A program made the translations under genes and the position numbers. From contig NZ_CP109104.1 of the NCBI RefSeq assembly GCF_035917675.1, positions 1,612,001 through 1,676,000 of the forward strand: a stretch of DNA of 64,000 bases, in the 5' to 3' direction. The DNA comes from Streptomyces sp. NBC_01775 (GTDB taxonomy: Bacteria > Actinomycetota > Actinomycetes > Streptomycetales > Streptomycetaceae). The notes beneath the pieces were generated by a model, which was given only the letters and a program-made list of their open reading frames with translations, searched no databases and was not told the origin of the DNA. Positions 1 to 7,882 of this stretch are shown here, one piece after another. Every line of letters starts with the position of its first letter. Within the stretch, counting starts at the first letter, position 1.

Positions 1-705
1 CTCGGCGATGGCGGCGCGCGTGCGGCGCTCGGTGTAGTCGAGCAGCGCGGCGGCTGTGGCGGTCATGGTGGTGCGGCCGTAGCGGGCCGTCAGTTCGCCG
101 TACCGGTTCACGGCCAGCCGGTTCGCGGCCAGCTGCGCCCGGAAGTCGGCCTTCCGCTCGGTGGGCACCTGGCAGTTGGTGAGGACGAGCTGGAAGACGT
201 CCTCGACGATGGTGCCCTCGCGGGCGAAGCGCACCGGCGGGATGCGGATGCCCTCCTGGAAGATGTGCGCGTGTCCCCGGTCGCCGAAGTCGGCGTGGTG
301 GGCGAGGTTGGCGGCCCAGGCGGTCAGCTTCCCCTCGGCGAAGACGGGGGTGACCAGCACCATGTCCGGCAGGTGCGAGCCGCCGCCGGAGTAGGGGTCG
401 TTGCTGAGGAACGTGTCTCCGGGGCGTATCTCCTCGGCCGGGAAGCGCTCCAGCACGGCGGCGACGACGCCGATGAGGGAGCCGAGGTGGATGGGGGAGG
501 CCAGCTCGGCCTGGGCCAGCATGTGCCCGTCGGCGTCGAACAGGCTCGCCGTGCAGTCCCTTCGTTCCTTGATGTTGCTGGAGTAGGCGGCGCGGACCAG
601 GGTCTCGCCCATCTCCTCGACGATGGAGGCCAGGGCCGAGCCCATGACTTCCACCAGCACGGGGTCGACGGCCCCTGCGGCGGTGCGGTGCGCGTGCGCT
701 TTCAT
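1..705 (-). CDS. hyuB: Hydantoinase B/oxoprolinase family protein, N-terminal part (cut by window edge)
   Basis: The ATG at 703-705 opens an uninterrupted 235-codon frame that runs off the left edge, so only the N-terminal 40-50% of a roughly 500-600-residue HyuB is visible. It contains the family's early blocks, including VEVMGSALASIVEEMGETLVRAAYS-type sequence and the NDPYSGGGSHLPDM segment near residues 103-116. HyuB pairs with HyuA for ATP-dependent opening of hydantoin, 5-oxoproline or related lactam rings, or for carboxylation of ketones in the acetophenone carboxylase branch. The start lies 21 bp beyond the hyuA stop in the same direction, so it is the last visible gene of a leftward operon. 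The substrate cannot be read from the sequence. Confidence 0.9.
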   Translation of the reverse strand, partial: MKAHAHRTAAGAVDPVLVEVMGSALASIVEEMGETLVRAAYSSNIKERRDCTASLFDADGHMLAQAELASPIHLGSLIGVVAAVLERFPAEEIRPGDTFLSNDPYSGGGSHLPDMVLVTPVFAEGKLTAWAANLAHHADFGDRGHAHIFQEGIRIPPVRFAREGTIVEDVFQLVLTNCQVPTERKADFRAQLAANRLAVNRYGELTARYGRTTMTATAAALLDYTERRTRAAIAE

Positions 706-726
706 TGGGATTCCTGTTCGGTACGG

Positions 727-2946
727 CTACCGCTGCGGGGCGGCGGAGTCGGCGGCGTGGGTCGCGTGAGCGGCGTCGGGTACCTCGATGACGAGGTTGG
801 AGTGCGCGTCGACGGTGAGCACGTCGCCGGGCAGCAGCACGGTGGTGGTGTCCATCTGCTCGATCACGGCGGGGCCTTCGACGCGGTTGCCGGGCCGCAT
901 CAGCGCACGGTCGTGGACGGGCACCGGGGTGAAGCCGCCCAGCTCGGGCAGGTGCACGTCGCGGGCGCCGGTGAGCGAGGCGGTGGCATCCGCTCCCTGG
1001 GCCTCCTCGCGCGGCAGCTGCGCCCGGGGGACGGAGCCCACGGCGCGCACCCGGAGCGTGACGGCCTCGACGGGCTCCCCGGGCGAGTCGTATCCGTACA
1101 GGCGGCGGTGTTCGGCGCTGAAGGACTCCAGCACGGTGCGGACCGCCTCGCCGTCGAGGGCGCCGTCGGGGACCTGGACGGGGATCTCGTAGTTCTGGCC
1201 CGCGTAGCGCAGTTCGGCGGTGCGCTCCACGCTCCGGTCCCCGGGCGCGATCTCCTCGGCCTCGAACCAGTCCCGCGCCTCGGTGGCGAGCTCCCCGTAC
1301 AGCGTGCCGAGGCGGCCGGCCGAGGAGGAGTCGAAGGGCTGGATGCGGGTGCGGGAGAAATCCGCGCGGACATCCGTCATCAGCAGCCCGAGGGCCGATT
1401 GCGCGCCGGGGGTGGGCGGGACGAGCACGGTGCGCATGCCGAGTTCGCGGGCGAGCCGCGAGGCGTGCAGGGGCCCGGCGCCGCCGAAGGGCACGAGGGT
1501 GTAGTCGCGGGGGTCGTAGCCGCGCTGGACGGAGATGACGCGGATGGCGCGGGCCATGTTCGCGGTGACGACACGCAAGATGCCCTGCGCCGTCTCCTCG
1601 GTGCCGAGGCCCGCGCGGTGGGCCAGGCGTCCGACGGCGGCGCGGGCCGCGCCCTCGTCGACGGACATCCGGCCGCCCAGGAGCTGGGTGGGGTTGAGCG
1701 TGTGCAGCAGGACGTTGGCGTCGGTCACCGAGGCTTCGGTGCCCTTGCCGTAGCAGGCGGGGCCCGGGTCGGCGCCCGCGCTGGCCGGGCCGACCTTGAG
1801 GTGGCCGCCCGCGTCGACCCGGGCGAGCGAGCCGCCGCCCGCGCCGACGGTGTGGATGTCGAGCATGGGCGTACGGATGGGCCGCCCGTCCAGCTCCATG
1901 CCGGTGGTCACCTTCGGTACGCCGCCGCGCACGAGGGAGACGTCGGAGGAGGTCCCGCCCATGTCGAAGGTGATGAAGTCGGGGTGCCCGGCCGCCGCGC
2001 AGATCCCGGCGGCGCCGACCACCCCGGTGCTGGGGCCGGACAGGACCATGCGGACGGGGAACTCCTCGGCGGCCTCGAACGGGATGATGCCGCCGTTGGA
2101 CTGCGTCACGTGCGGCACGGCGCTCAGACCGCGCGCGGCCAGCCGCTCGCGGAGCCGGGCGAGATACGCGGAGACGACGGGCCCGACGTAGGCGTTGGTG
2201 ACGACGGTGGAAAGGCGCTCGTACTCGCGGAATTCGGGCAGCACCCGGCTGGAGAGGGAGATGTGGGCACCGGGCAGTTCCTCGGCCAGGATCTCGCCGA
2301 CGCGCTCCTCGTGTTCCGGGCGCAGGAAGCTGTAGAGGAGGCAGACGGCGACCGCCTCCACGCCCGCTTCGCGCAGCGTCTTGGCGGCGGTGCGCACGTC
2401 CTGCTCGTCCAGCGGCGTCTCGACGCGGCCGTCGTGGCGCACCCGTTCGGTCACCTCGAGGCGCAGGTCACGCGGGGCGAAGGGGGTGGGCTTGTCGGCC
2501 TGGAGGTCGTACAGCCGCGGGCGGCGGCCCCGGCCCAGCTCCAGCAGGTCGCGGAAGCCGCGGGTGGTGAGCACGCCGGTGCGCGCCCCGCGCCGGGTGA
2601 GCAGGGCGTTGGTGCCGACGGTGGTGCCGTGTGCGAAGTACGCGACCTCGGCCATGGTGCGCGTGGCACGGCCTTGAGCCGCGCCGCCATCGTCCGCGCC
2701 GTGCCGAGCCGCGCCGTGCTGAGCCGCGCCGTGCCGAGCGGCGCCGCCACCGTCCGCGCCGCCTGGGTCCGTTCCGGCCGTTCCGCCCATCTGGTGCAGG
2801 ACCTGCTGGACGCCGTCCACGATGGCGAGGCCCGGGTCCTCCGGGGTGCTGGAGACCTTGCGCACGTGGATCGTGCCGGTCTCCTCGTCGAACGCGACGA
2901 CGTCGGTGAAGGTGCCTCCGGTGTCGACACCGATGCGCAAGGTCAT
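727..2946 (-). CDS. hyuA: Hydantoinase A/oxoprolinase family protein
   Basis: 739 residues from an ATG at 2944-2946 that overlaps the stop of the upstream kinase gene by 4 bp. An in-frame ATG lies 28 codons earlier, but that extension would lie inside the kinase gene and is low-complexity. The N-terminus has the actin/ASKHA phosphate-binding loop DTGGTFTD (8-15), followed by HGTTVGTNALL, SGPSTGVVGA and FDMGGTSSDVSL, all typical of the ATP-binding HyuA subunit. Members activate lactam or ketone substrates with ATP together with HyuB. An Ala/His/Gly-rich insert at about residues 55-96 comes from short DNA repeats and is not expected in the family. Specificity (hydantoin, 5-oxoproline, other) is open. 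Confidence 0.9.
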   Translation of the reverse strand: MTLRIGVDTGGTFTDVVAFDEETGTIHVRKVSSTPEDPGLAIVDGVQQVLHQMGGTAGTDPGGADGGGAARHGAAQHGAARHGADDGGAAQGRATRTMAEVAYFAHGTTVGTNALLTRRGARTGVLTTRGFRDLLELGRGRRPRLYDLQADKPTPFAPRDLRLEVTERVRHDGRVETPLDEQDVRTAAKTLREAGVEAVAVCLLYSFLRPEHEERVGEILAEELPGAHISLSSRVLPEFREYERLSTVVTNAYVGPVVSAYLARLRERLAARGLSAVPHVTQSNGGIIPFEAAEEFPVRMVLSGPSTGVVGAAGICAAAGHPDFITFDMGGTSSDVSLVRGGVPKVTTGMELDGRPIRTPMLDIHTVGAGGGSLARVDAGGHLKVGPASAGADPGPACYGKGTEASVTDANVLLHTLNPTQLLGGRMSVDEGAARAAVGRLAHRAGLGTEETAQGILRVVTANMARAIRVISVQRGYDPRDYTLVPFGGAGPLHASRLARELGMRTVLVPPTPGAQSALGLLMTDVRADFSRTRIQPFDSSSAGRLGTLYGELATEARDWFEAEEIAPGDRSVERTAELRYAGQNYEIPVQVPDGALDGEAVRTVLESFSAEHRRLYGYDSPGEPVEAVTLRVRAVGSVPRAQLPREEAQGADATASLTGARDVHLPELGGFTPVPVHDRALMRPGNRVEGPAVIEQMDTTTVLLPGDVLTVDAHSNLVIEVPDAAHATHAADSAAPQR
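2681..2760. repeat. Nested 15-bp and 20-bp repeats inside hyuA
   Basis: Three 15-bp copies of GCCGTGCCGAGCCGC-like sequence run from 2698 to 2742. They are bracketed by two 20-bp copies (2681-2700 and 2741-2760) that differ at one base. Because 15 is a multiple of 3, the frame stays open and encodes an Ala-His-Gly-rich loop between the first two conserved blocks of HyuA. This looks like slippage expansion. Confidence 0.8.
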
Positions 2947-3869
2947 GGGGTTCCTGCCTGGACTCGTGGTGGGACCGGGGTGGGGCCGGCCAGCGGCGCG
3001 CCGTGGCCGAAGCCGCCGTGTGCCGTGCACGCGCGGGCAGCGGCTTCCGCGGCGTCCGCGAGCCCGGCTTCGGGGTCGCCGCCCGCGGCGAGGGTGACGA
3101 GGAGGGTGCCGATGAAGGCGTCCCCCGCTCCGAGGGTGTCCACGGCCTCGGTACGGGCCGCGGAGCGGTGCCAGAAGGTGGTGCCGTCGGTGAGTACGGC
3201 TCCCTCGGCGCCGCGGGTGGCGAGGGCCCAGCGGGTGCCCTGGTGCGTCGCGTCGCGGAGCAGTCTCGCCGATTCGGCGTCGCTGAGCTGTGACGTGGAG
3301 AACGCCGCGAGATACAGATGTGGCAACAGCCGCTCGGCCCAGGGCTCCCGCCAGTGGTACGAGAAGTCGAACGACACCCTCGTGCGGGCGGCCATGTCCG
3401 GCACCTGCGGGACGAGCGAGCCGCTGTAGGCGGTGTGCACGAGGTCGTAGGTGCCCAGCGCTTCGAGGCCGGCGGCGCCGAGGGAGAAGACGGAGACCCC
3501 GTCGTCGGACCCCTTGAAGACCCGGTCGCCGCCGGTGAGCCCGACCTCGGCCCAGGCGTTGGTGCCGTGCGCGGTGCGGACGCGGGAGAGGTCCACCCCC
3601 TCGGCGCGCAGTCCCGCGCGGACGACCTCGCCCGCCGGATCGTCGCCCGTCACGCCCCAGTACGCCGCCTCGGCACCGGCTCTGGCCGCGTACACCGCGA
3701 CGTTGACGGCGTTGCCGCCGGGGAACATCGTGCCGTCGGAGGCGGGGGCCGGGCCGCCCGCGTCGGGATCGGGATCCACGCCGTCGGCGTCGGGGCCCTG
3801 CGGGGAGGCGAGTCCCGCGTAGCGGTCGACGACGTTGTCGCCGATCCCCAGCAGGCGTACCCGCCGCAT
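2943..3869 (-). CDS. PfkB-family sugar kinase, fructoselysine 6-kinase-like
   Basis: 308 residues. The order of motifs is that of ribokinase/PfkB enzymes: GDNVVDRY (10-17), GGNAVNVAVY (51-60), the lid region GVTGDDPAGE, FDFSYHWREPW (168-177), and the anion-hole/catalytic DTLGAGDAF (244-252) with Asp250 as predicted base. GDN-VD, the GGNAVNVAVY block and the FDFS-W block match FrlD (fructoselysine 6-kinase) better than ribokinase or fructokinase, which points to phosphorylation of a ketosamine. There is a Pro/Asp-rich insert at residues 21-46. The start codon shares one base with the stop of the SIS gene (TGATG), and the 3' end overlaps hyuA, so translation is probably coupled. The exact substrate is inferred. 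Confidence 0.85.
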   Translation of the reverse strand: MRRVRLLGIGDNVVDRYAGLASPQGPDADGVDPDPDAGGPAPASDGTMFPGGNAVNVAVYAARAGAEAAYWGVTGDDPAGEVVRAGLRAEGVDLSRVRTAHGTNAWAEVGLTGGDRVFKGSDDGVSVFSLGAAGLEALGTYDLVHTAYSGSLVPQVPDMAARTRVSFDFSYHWREPWAERLLPHLYLAAFSTSQLSDAESARLLRDATHQGTRWALATRGAEGAVLTDGTTFWHRSAARTEAVDTLGAGDAFIGTLLVTLAAGGDPEAGLADAAEAAARACTAHGGFGHGAPLAGPTPVPPRVQAGTP

Positions 3870-4897
3870 CAGTACGCGACCCGGTACATGTACCGGCGCT
3901 GCGCCGTGTTGTGGCCGCGCTCGGCGGCGCAGTGGTCCAGCAGCCGCCGGGAGGTGGAGGCGATCGCGAGCGGGCTGATCAGCCCGCGCTGCTCCTCGGG
4001 GACGCCGGGCAGGGTGAAGGTGCGGGAGTCCAGGACGGCGTAGGTGTCGTAGTAGCGCTCGGCGAAGGCGACGGCGCGCTGCCCCATCGGACGGGTGGCG
4101 TCCTCGCCGTTGAGGATGAGCACCGGGTGCTGCCCGACGATCTCGAACGGTCCGTGGAAGAAGTCACCGGCACTGACGGCGGACGCGTGCAGCCAGTTCA
4201 TCTCCTGGAGGTAGCAGGCCGCCAGCGCGTTGGCGGCGCCCGAGTTGGGCCCCGCGCCCAGCACATAGACCAGGTCGGCGTCCCGCCACTGGGCGCCCAC
4301 CTCGGCGCCGAGCGGGGCGACCTCCCGCTTGGCCGAGGTCAGCGCCTCGGGGATCGCCGCGACCGCGCGCCACGCGGCCTCCGGGTCCGGAAGCGCTCCG
4401 GCCGCCTCCAGCACGGCGAGGGCGAGCTGCGTGAAGTGGATGGCCTTGGGCTCGGTGACGGTGACATCGCTCGGGTAGTCGAAGAGCACGTCGGCCTCGT
4501 CGGCCAGCGCCGAGTCACCGGCCCGCGCGATCCCGGCGACGGTGGCCCCCGCCTTCTTGGCGAGCTGGACCGCCTCCAGGGTCTCGGGCGTGGCACCCGA
4601 GTGCGAGGAGGCGACGACCAGCGCGGAGCCGTCGAGCCCGGCCAGCGGCCGGTGGATCATCTCGGCCGCCGTCATCCGGTGCGAGACGGGCGCGACGGTA
4701 TGGCTCTCCATCAGGTCCTGGGCCGGGAACGTCGAGTAGTACGAGCCGCCGCAGCCGACGAAGTAGACGGTGCGCAGCCGGTCCGCGAGGCGCGCGGCCA
4801 GCTCCCGCGCGGTGGCCGCCTGCGCGACGGTGTGCTCCAGGGTCGGGGTGAGGTCGGTGGCGAGCGGTACGGGGTCGACGGCGACAGGCGACGGCAT
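3869..4897 (-). CDS. SIS-domain protein, fructosamine-6-phosphate deglycase-like (FrlB family)
   Basis: 342 residues with two SIS (sugar isomerase) domains. The first carries GCGGSYYS (48-55) and SHSGATPE (98-105), which bind the sugar phosphate; the second has LVYVLGAGPNSGAANALAACYLQE. Length and layout fit FrlB/AgaS-type deglycases and isomerases, not the longer GlmS, and there is no glutaminase domain. Paired with the FrlD-like kinase, the simplest reading is that the kinase phosphorylates a glycated amine and this protein splits the product to glucose 6-phosphate and a free amine. It is the first gene of the leftward operon, 49 bp from the operator pair. The reaction is inferred from neighbours; the fold assignment is firm. 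Confidence 0.85.
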   Translation of the reverse strand: MPSPVAVDPVPLATDLTPTLEHTVAQAATARELAARLADRLRTVYFVGCGGSYYSTFPAQDLMESHTVAPVSHRMTAAEMIHRPLAGLDGSALVVASSHSGATPETLEAVQLAKKAGATVAGIARAGDSALADEADVLFDYPSDVTVTEPKAIHFTQLALAVLEAAGALPDPEAAWRAVAAIPEALTSAKREVAPLGAEVGAQWRDADLVYVLGAGPNSGAANALAACYLQEMNWLHASAVSAGDFFHGPFEIVGQHPVLILNGEDATRPMGQRAVAFAERYYDTYAVLDSRTFTLPGVPEEQRGLISPLAIASTSRRLLDHCAAERGHNTAQRRYMYRVAY

Positions 4898-4945
4898 CGG
4901 GGGGATCTCTCCTTGAACGGGTGGGTGCGGCCGTCACCGAGAGGG

Positions 4946-4988
4946 ACTGAGAAGGTTCTCAGTGGCGGTTGGTGAGAACCTTCTCAGT
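4946..4988. promoter_or_regulatory. Paired palindromic operators between the two arms of the LacI-controlled cluster
   Basis: Two sites lie in the divergent promoter region: ACTGAGAAGGTTCTCAGT at 4946-4963 and GGTGAGAACCTTCTCAGT at 4971-4988. Each is itself a near-perfect palindrome (GAGAANNTTCTC core), and because one centre is GG and the other CC the two are also inverted repeats of each other over 16 bp. The centres are 25 bp apart. Short even palindromes between a LacI gene and a divergent operon are the classic operator arrangement for that family, so the adjacent regulator is the likely ligand. A factor-independent hairpin is an alternative but the position argues against it. Confidence 0.75.
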
Positions 4989-5142
4989 ACCCGTAAACTG
5001 TCGTCAATAGGTCCGGCGAAGAGACTTTCGAGGCGGTGTCCGTGCCGTGGGGACGGGTCCGTCGGGTGCGTCGCCGGCCTGGGAGCCGGGTTCGTCGCCG
5101 GTGTCGAAGCCGGGTTCGTTGTCCGTGTCGGAGAGGGGCGAG

Positions 5143-6300
5143 GTGCCGCACAAGGAAAGAGGCTCGGGCCCGCCGAGCATCGTCGAGGTCGCCCGCGAGG
5201 CGGGGGTCTCCACCGCCACGGCGGGCCGGGTGCTCGGCGGCTACGGCCAGGCCAGCGCCGCCTCGCGCGCCAAGGTCGAGGACGCGGCCCGGCGGCTGTC
5301 GTACCGGCCCAACGGCCTTGCCCGCAGCCTCATCCACGGCTCGACGGAGACGGTCGGCGTCATCGTCACCGACGTCGGCAACTCCTTCTTCGCCGGCGCC
5401 GTCCGCGCCATCGCCGACGTCGTCCGCGCGGCGGGCTACGAGATGCTGCTCGCCAACACCGACGCCGACCCCGAGGCCGAGCGGCGCGCGATCCAGGTCA
5501 TGTGGGAAAAGCGCGTCGACGGACTGATCATCGCGCCGCAGTCCCCCGACAGCGCGGAGCGGCTGCGCCCGGTGGCGGACGGCGGCCTCCCCCTCGTCCT
5601 GCTCGACCGGCCGCTGCCCGCGCTCCCGCAGGTCGATCAGGTCATCGTCAACAACACCGCGTGCGCGCGCAGCGCCGTCAACCACCTCGTACGGCTGGGC
5701 CACCGCCGTATCGCCGTACTCAGCGAGGCGGCCGAGGACTTCCCGCGCCTGCGCGACGCGGCTCCCGCCGAGGGTGACGCGGAACGGCCCAGCGCGGCGC
5801 GGCTCGTGGGCCATCTCGCGGCGCTGCGCCGCGCGGGCATCGACCCCGACCCCGGGCTGATCGTCCACTCCCCCTACGACCGGGACGCCGCCGCCCGCGC
5901 CGTACTGCGCCTGCTGCGCCGTGACCCGGGCGTCACGGCTCTGTTCTGCACCGACAACGTGCTCGCCTCGGGCGCGGTCGCCGCACTCCAGCGCAGCGGA
6001 CGCGGCTGCCCGGACGAGGTGTCGCTGGTCGGCTTCGACGACCAGGAGTGGACCACCCTGGTCCGACCCCGCCTCACGGTCGTACGCCAGCCGACCCGCG
6101 AGCTCGGCACTACGGCGGCCCGGCGCCTGCTCGAACGGGTCGCGGAGCGGCAGGGCGGGGGCGGCGGGGAGGCCGCGGGCACCGGCCCGGGTGCGGGCCG
6201 AACGGAGGCCCCCGCAGGGAGCGCCGGGCAACGGCTGGTGCTGCGCGGCAGGTTGGTCGAACGGGACTCCACGGGGCCGCCCCCCGGCGGGGCGGGCTGA
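5143..6300 (+). CDS. LacI-family transcriptional regulator
   Basis: 385 residues from the GTG at 5143, chosen because a purine-rich GGAGAGGGG precedes it and the protein then starts just before the DNA-binding domain. A GTG at 5047 would add 32 low-complexity residues. The helix-turn-helix and hinge (about 12-60) contain SIVEVAREAGVSTATAGRVLGG and SYRPNGLARSL; the rest is a periplasmic-binding-protein-like sensor domain with VGVIVTDVGNSFF, DGLIIAPQ and VSLVGFDDQEW. It probably represses the divergent SIS/kinase/hyuAB operon through the 4946-4988 palindromes, with a sugar or sugar-phosphate effector. A Gly/Pro-rich stretch near the C-terminus is unusual. The following oxidase gene lies 134 bp downstream and may be cotranscribed. 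Confidence 0.88.
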   Translation: MPHKERGSGPPSIVEVAREAGVSTATAGRVLGGYGQASAASRAKVEDAARRLSYRPNGLARSLIHGSTETVGVIVTDVGNSFFAGAVRAIADVVRAAGYEMLLANTDADPEAERRAIQVMWEKRVDGLIIAPQSPDSAERLRPVADGGLPLVLLDRPLPALPQVDQVIVNNTACARSAVNHLVRLGHRRIAVLSEAAEDFPRLRDAAPAEGDAERPSAARLVGHLAALRRAGIDPDPGLIVHSPYDRDAAARAVLRLLRRDPGVTALFCTDNVLASGAVAALQRSGRGCPDEVSLVGFDDQEWTTLVRPRLTVVRQPTRELGTTAARRLLERVAERQGGGGGEAAGTGPGAGRTEAPAGSAGQRLVLRGRLVERDSTGPPPGGAG

Positions 6301-6434
6301 GACACCGGCGGGGCCGCCGGAAGCCGACAGCTCCCGGCGGCCGGCGGACCCCCGAGGCCAGTGGATCCCCGGACGGCACTGGGGGCGGAGGACCGGAGAA
6401 GCGGGGACCGAGGGAACACGATCGAGGGAGGTAC

Positions 6435-7688
6435 ATGGAACCGCGGCGGATCGTCATCATCGGGGCCGGAGCGCTGGGAGCGACACTGGCCCACCGGCTG
6501 ACCGAGAGCGCCACCACGGCCGGGTCCGGCACGTCCGGGTCCGGCACGCGTGTCGAGGTCGTCCTGCTGGACCGGGAGCGGCCGGCGCGTGGCACCAGTC
6601 GGTGGAGCCTGGCCTGGCTCAACTCCAACGGCAAGACGCCGCGCGCCTACCACGACCTCAGCGTCGACAGCATGGCCGCGTGGGAGCGGCTGGCCGCGCG
6701 TACGGACGGGGAGGCGTGGTACCGGCCCGTCGGGAATCTCCGCTGGGCGGACGACGAGGAGGGCACACGGCGGCTGGCCGAGCGCGTCGAACAGGCGTCC
6801 GCGTGGGGGTACGCGGCCGAGTTCGTCGACCGGCAGCGGGTCGCCGACCTCGAACCCGCGCTCGACCTGCCGCCGGACATCCCCCGCGTCGCCTGGTTCC
6901 CCAGCGAGGGCTACGTGCTCACCGAACCCCTGATCGCCTCCCTGGTACGGCGCGCACAAGACCGCGGCGCCGACGTCCGTACGGGCCCGGCCGGGCAGGT
7001 CACAGCGGTGGAGGGCGGGGGCACGGGCGTGCGTGTGGTGCGTACGGCGGACGGCGGGACGCTGGAGGCCGACACCGTGGTGTGCTGCGCGGGGCGCTGG
7101 ACACCCGAGGTGACGCGGCTGGCGGGAGCGCCCGGGGCCGGGGTCCCGATCGTCGACCCGGACCGGCCGGGCTCCCCCGCTCCGGCTCTGGTCGTACGGG
7201 TCGGCCCGGTACGCGGCGCGCCCACGCGCGTCCTGCACACCCCGCTCGTCCATCTGCGCGCCCACGGCGGCGACGGCCCGCACGGCCGGCAGGGGCGCCA
7301 CGGACAGCACGGGCAGCACGTGCATCTGGAGGCCGGGGACGTGACCGTCGACCTCCACACTCCGGACGCCGAACTCGACGCCTGGGCCGGCACCCTGCTG
7401 GAGCGCGCCCGCCGCCTCCTGCCGGCGCTCGCGGATGCGGAGGTGCTCGAACGGAAGGTGTGCGTACGCCCCTTGCCGCTCGACGGCCTGCCCGTGGTCG
7501 GGCCGACGGCGGGCGAAGGCAGCCCCTACGTGGTGGTGACCCACAGCGGCGTCACCCTCGCCGCGGGCCTCGCGGAACACGTCGCCGAGGAACTCCTCAC
7601 CGGCGCCCGGCGCCCGGCCCTCGCCCCGTTCAGGCCGGACCGCTTCACACCGCCGTCCCCGGCCCCCGCCGACGGCCGGCAGGGCTGA
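6435..7688 (+). CDS. DAO-family FAD-dependent oxidoreductase
   Basis: 417 residues from an ATG preceded by GGGAGG. The N-terminal Rossmann motif IVIIGAGALGA (6-16) binds the ADP half of FAD. GTSRWSLAWLNSNGK, LEPALDLPPDIPRVAWFPSEGYV and the C-terminal VRPLPLDGLPVVGP plus VVTHSGVTLAAGLAEHVAEELL are typical of D-amino acid/sarcosine/glycine oxidases. The family includes fructosyl-amino-acid oxidases, and beside a putative ketosamine kinase and deglycase an amine-oxidising role in the same pathway is plausible. A His/Gly-rich loop (HGGDGPHGRQGRHGQHGQH) at about residues 277-295 is an atypical insertion. No signal peptide is seen, so it is cytoplasmic. Confidence 0.85.
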   Translation: MEPRRIVIIGAGALGATLAHRLTESATTAGSGTSGSGTRVEVVLLDRERPARGTSRWSLAWLNSNGKTPRAYHDLSVDSMAAWERLAARTDGEAWYRPVGNLRWADDEEGTRRLAERVEQASAWGYAAEFVDRQRVADLEPALDLPPDIPRVAWFPSEGYVLTEPLIASLVRRAQDRGADVRTGPAGQVTAVEGGGTGVRVVRTADGGTLEADTVVCCAGRWTPEVTRLAGAPGAGVPIVDPDRPGSPAPALVVRVGPVRGAPTRVLHTPLVHLRAHGGDGPHGRQGRHGQHGQHVHLEAGDVTVDLHTPDAELDAWAGTLLERARRLLPALADAEVLERKVCVRPLPLDGLPVVGPTAGEGSPYVVVTHSGVTLAAGLAEHVAEELLTGARRPALAPFRPDRFTPPSPAPADGRQG

Positions 7689-7690
7689 CG

Positions 7691-7752
7691 CCTCGGGGTC
7701 CCGGACCTCCCCCAGGGTTCCCGGGACCCCGAGGGTTCCCGGGACCCCGAGG
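7691..7752 (+). terminator. GC-rich hairpin terminator with a duplicated right arm
   Basis: Two bases after the oxidase stop, CCTCGGGGTCCCGG (7691-7704) can pair perfectly with CCGGGACCCCGAGG at 7721-7734 or again at 7739-7752. The right arm lies in two tandem 18-bp copies (7715-7732 and 7733-7750). There is no U-tract, as is common for actinomycete terminators. Confidence 0.65.
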
Positions 7753-7882
7753 ACGCGCTTCGGGGAGGGCGGGGCTTGAGGGTGCTCGCACCAGGCCCGT
7801 AGTCTCTTCTGGTTAGTCAGAAACCGTAGGTGAGTATCCTCTGACGTGGAAGAACGCAACTCTTCAGCGAGGGAGCAACCCC

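Noticed and set aside
265..3429. Very long plus-strand frame of over 1,000 codons opposite hyuA and the kinase gene
   Set aside because: It is the shadow of high GC in third positions of the minus-strand genes. The product has repetitive Gly/Val/Arg/Asp composition, no domain and no ribosome-binding site, whereas the minus strand encodes conserved motifs.
4946..4988. Reading the LacI-region palindromes as a terminator
   Set aside because: They lie between divergent starts, not after a gene, and each arm is itself palindromic, which suits operators better.
5874..7859. Long minus-strand frame opposite the LacI and oxidase genes
   Set aside because: Low-complexity antisense reading with no family signature; the plus strand has complete conserved proteins.
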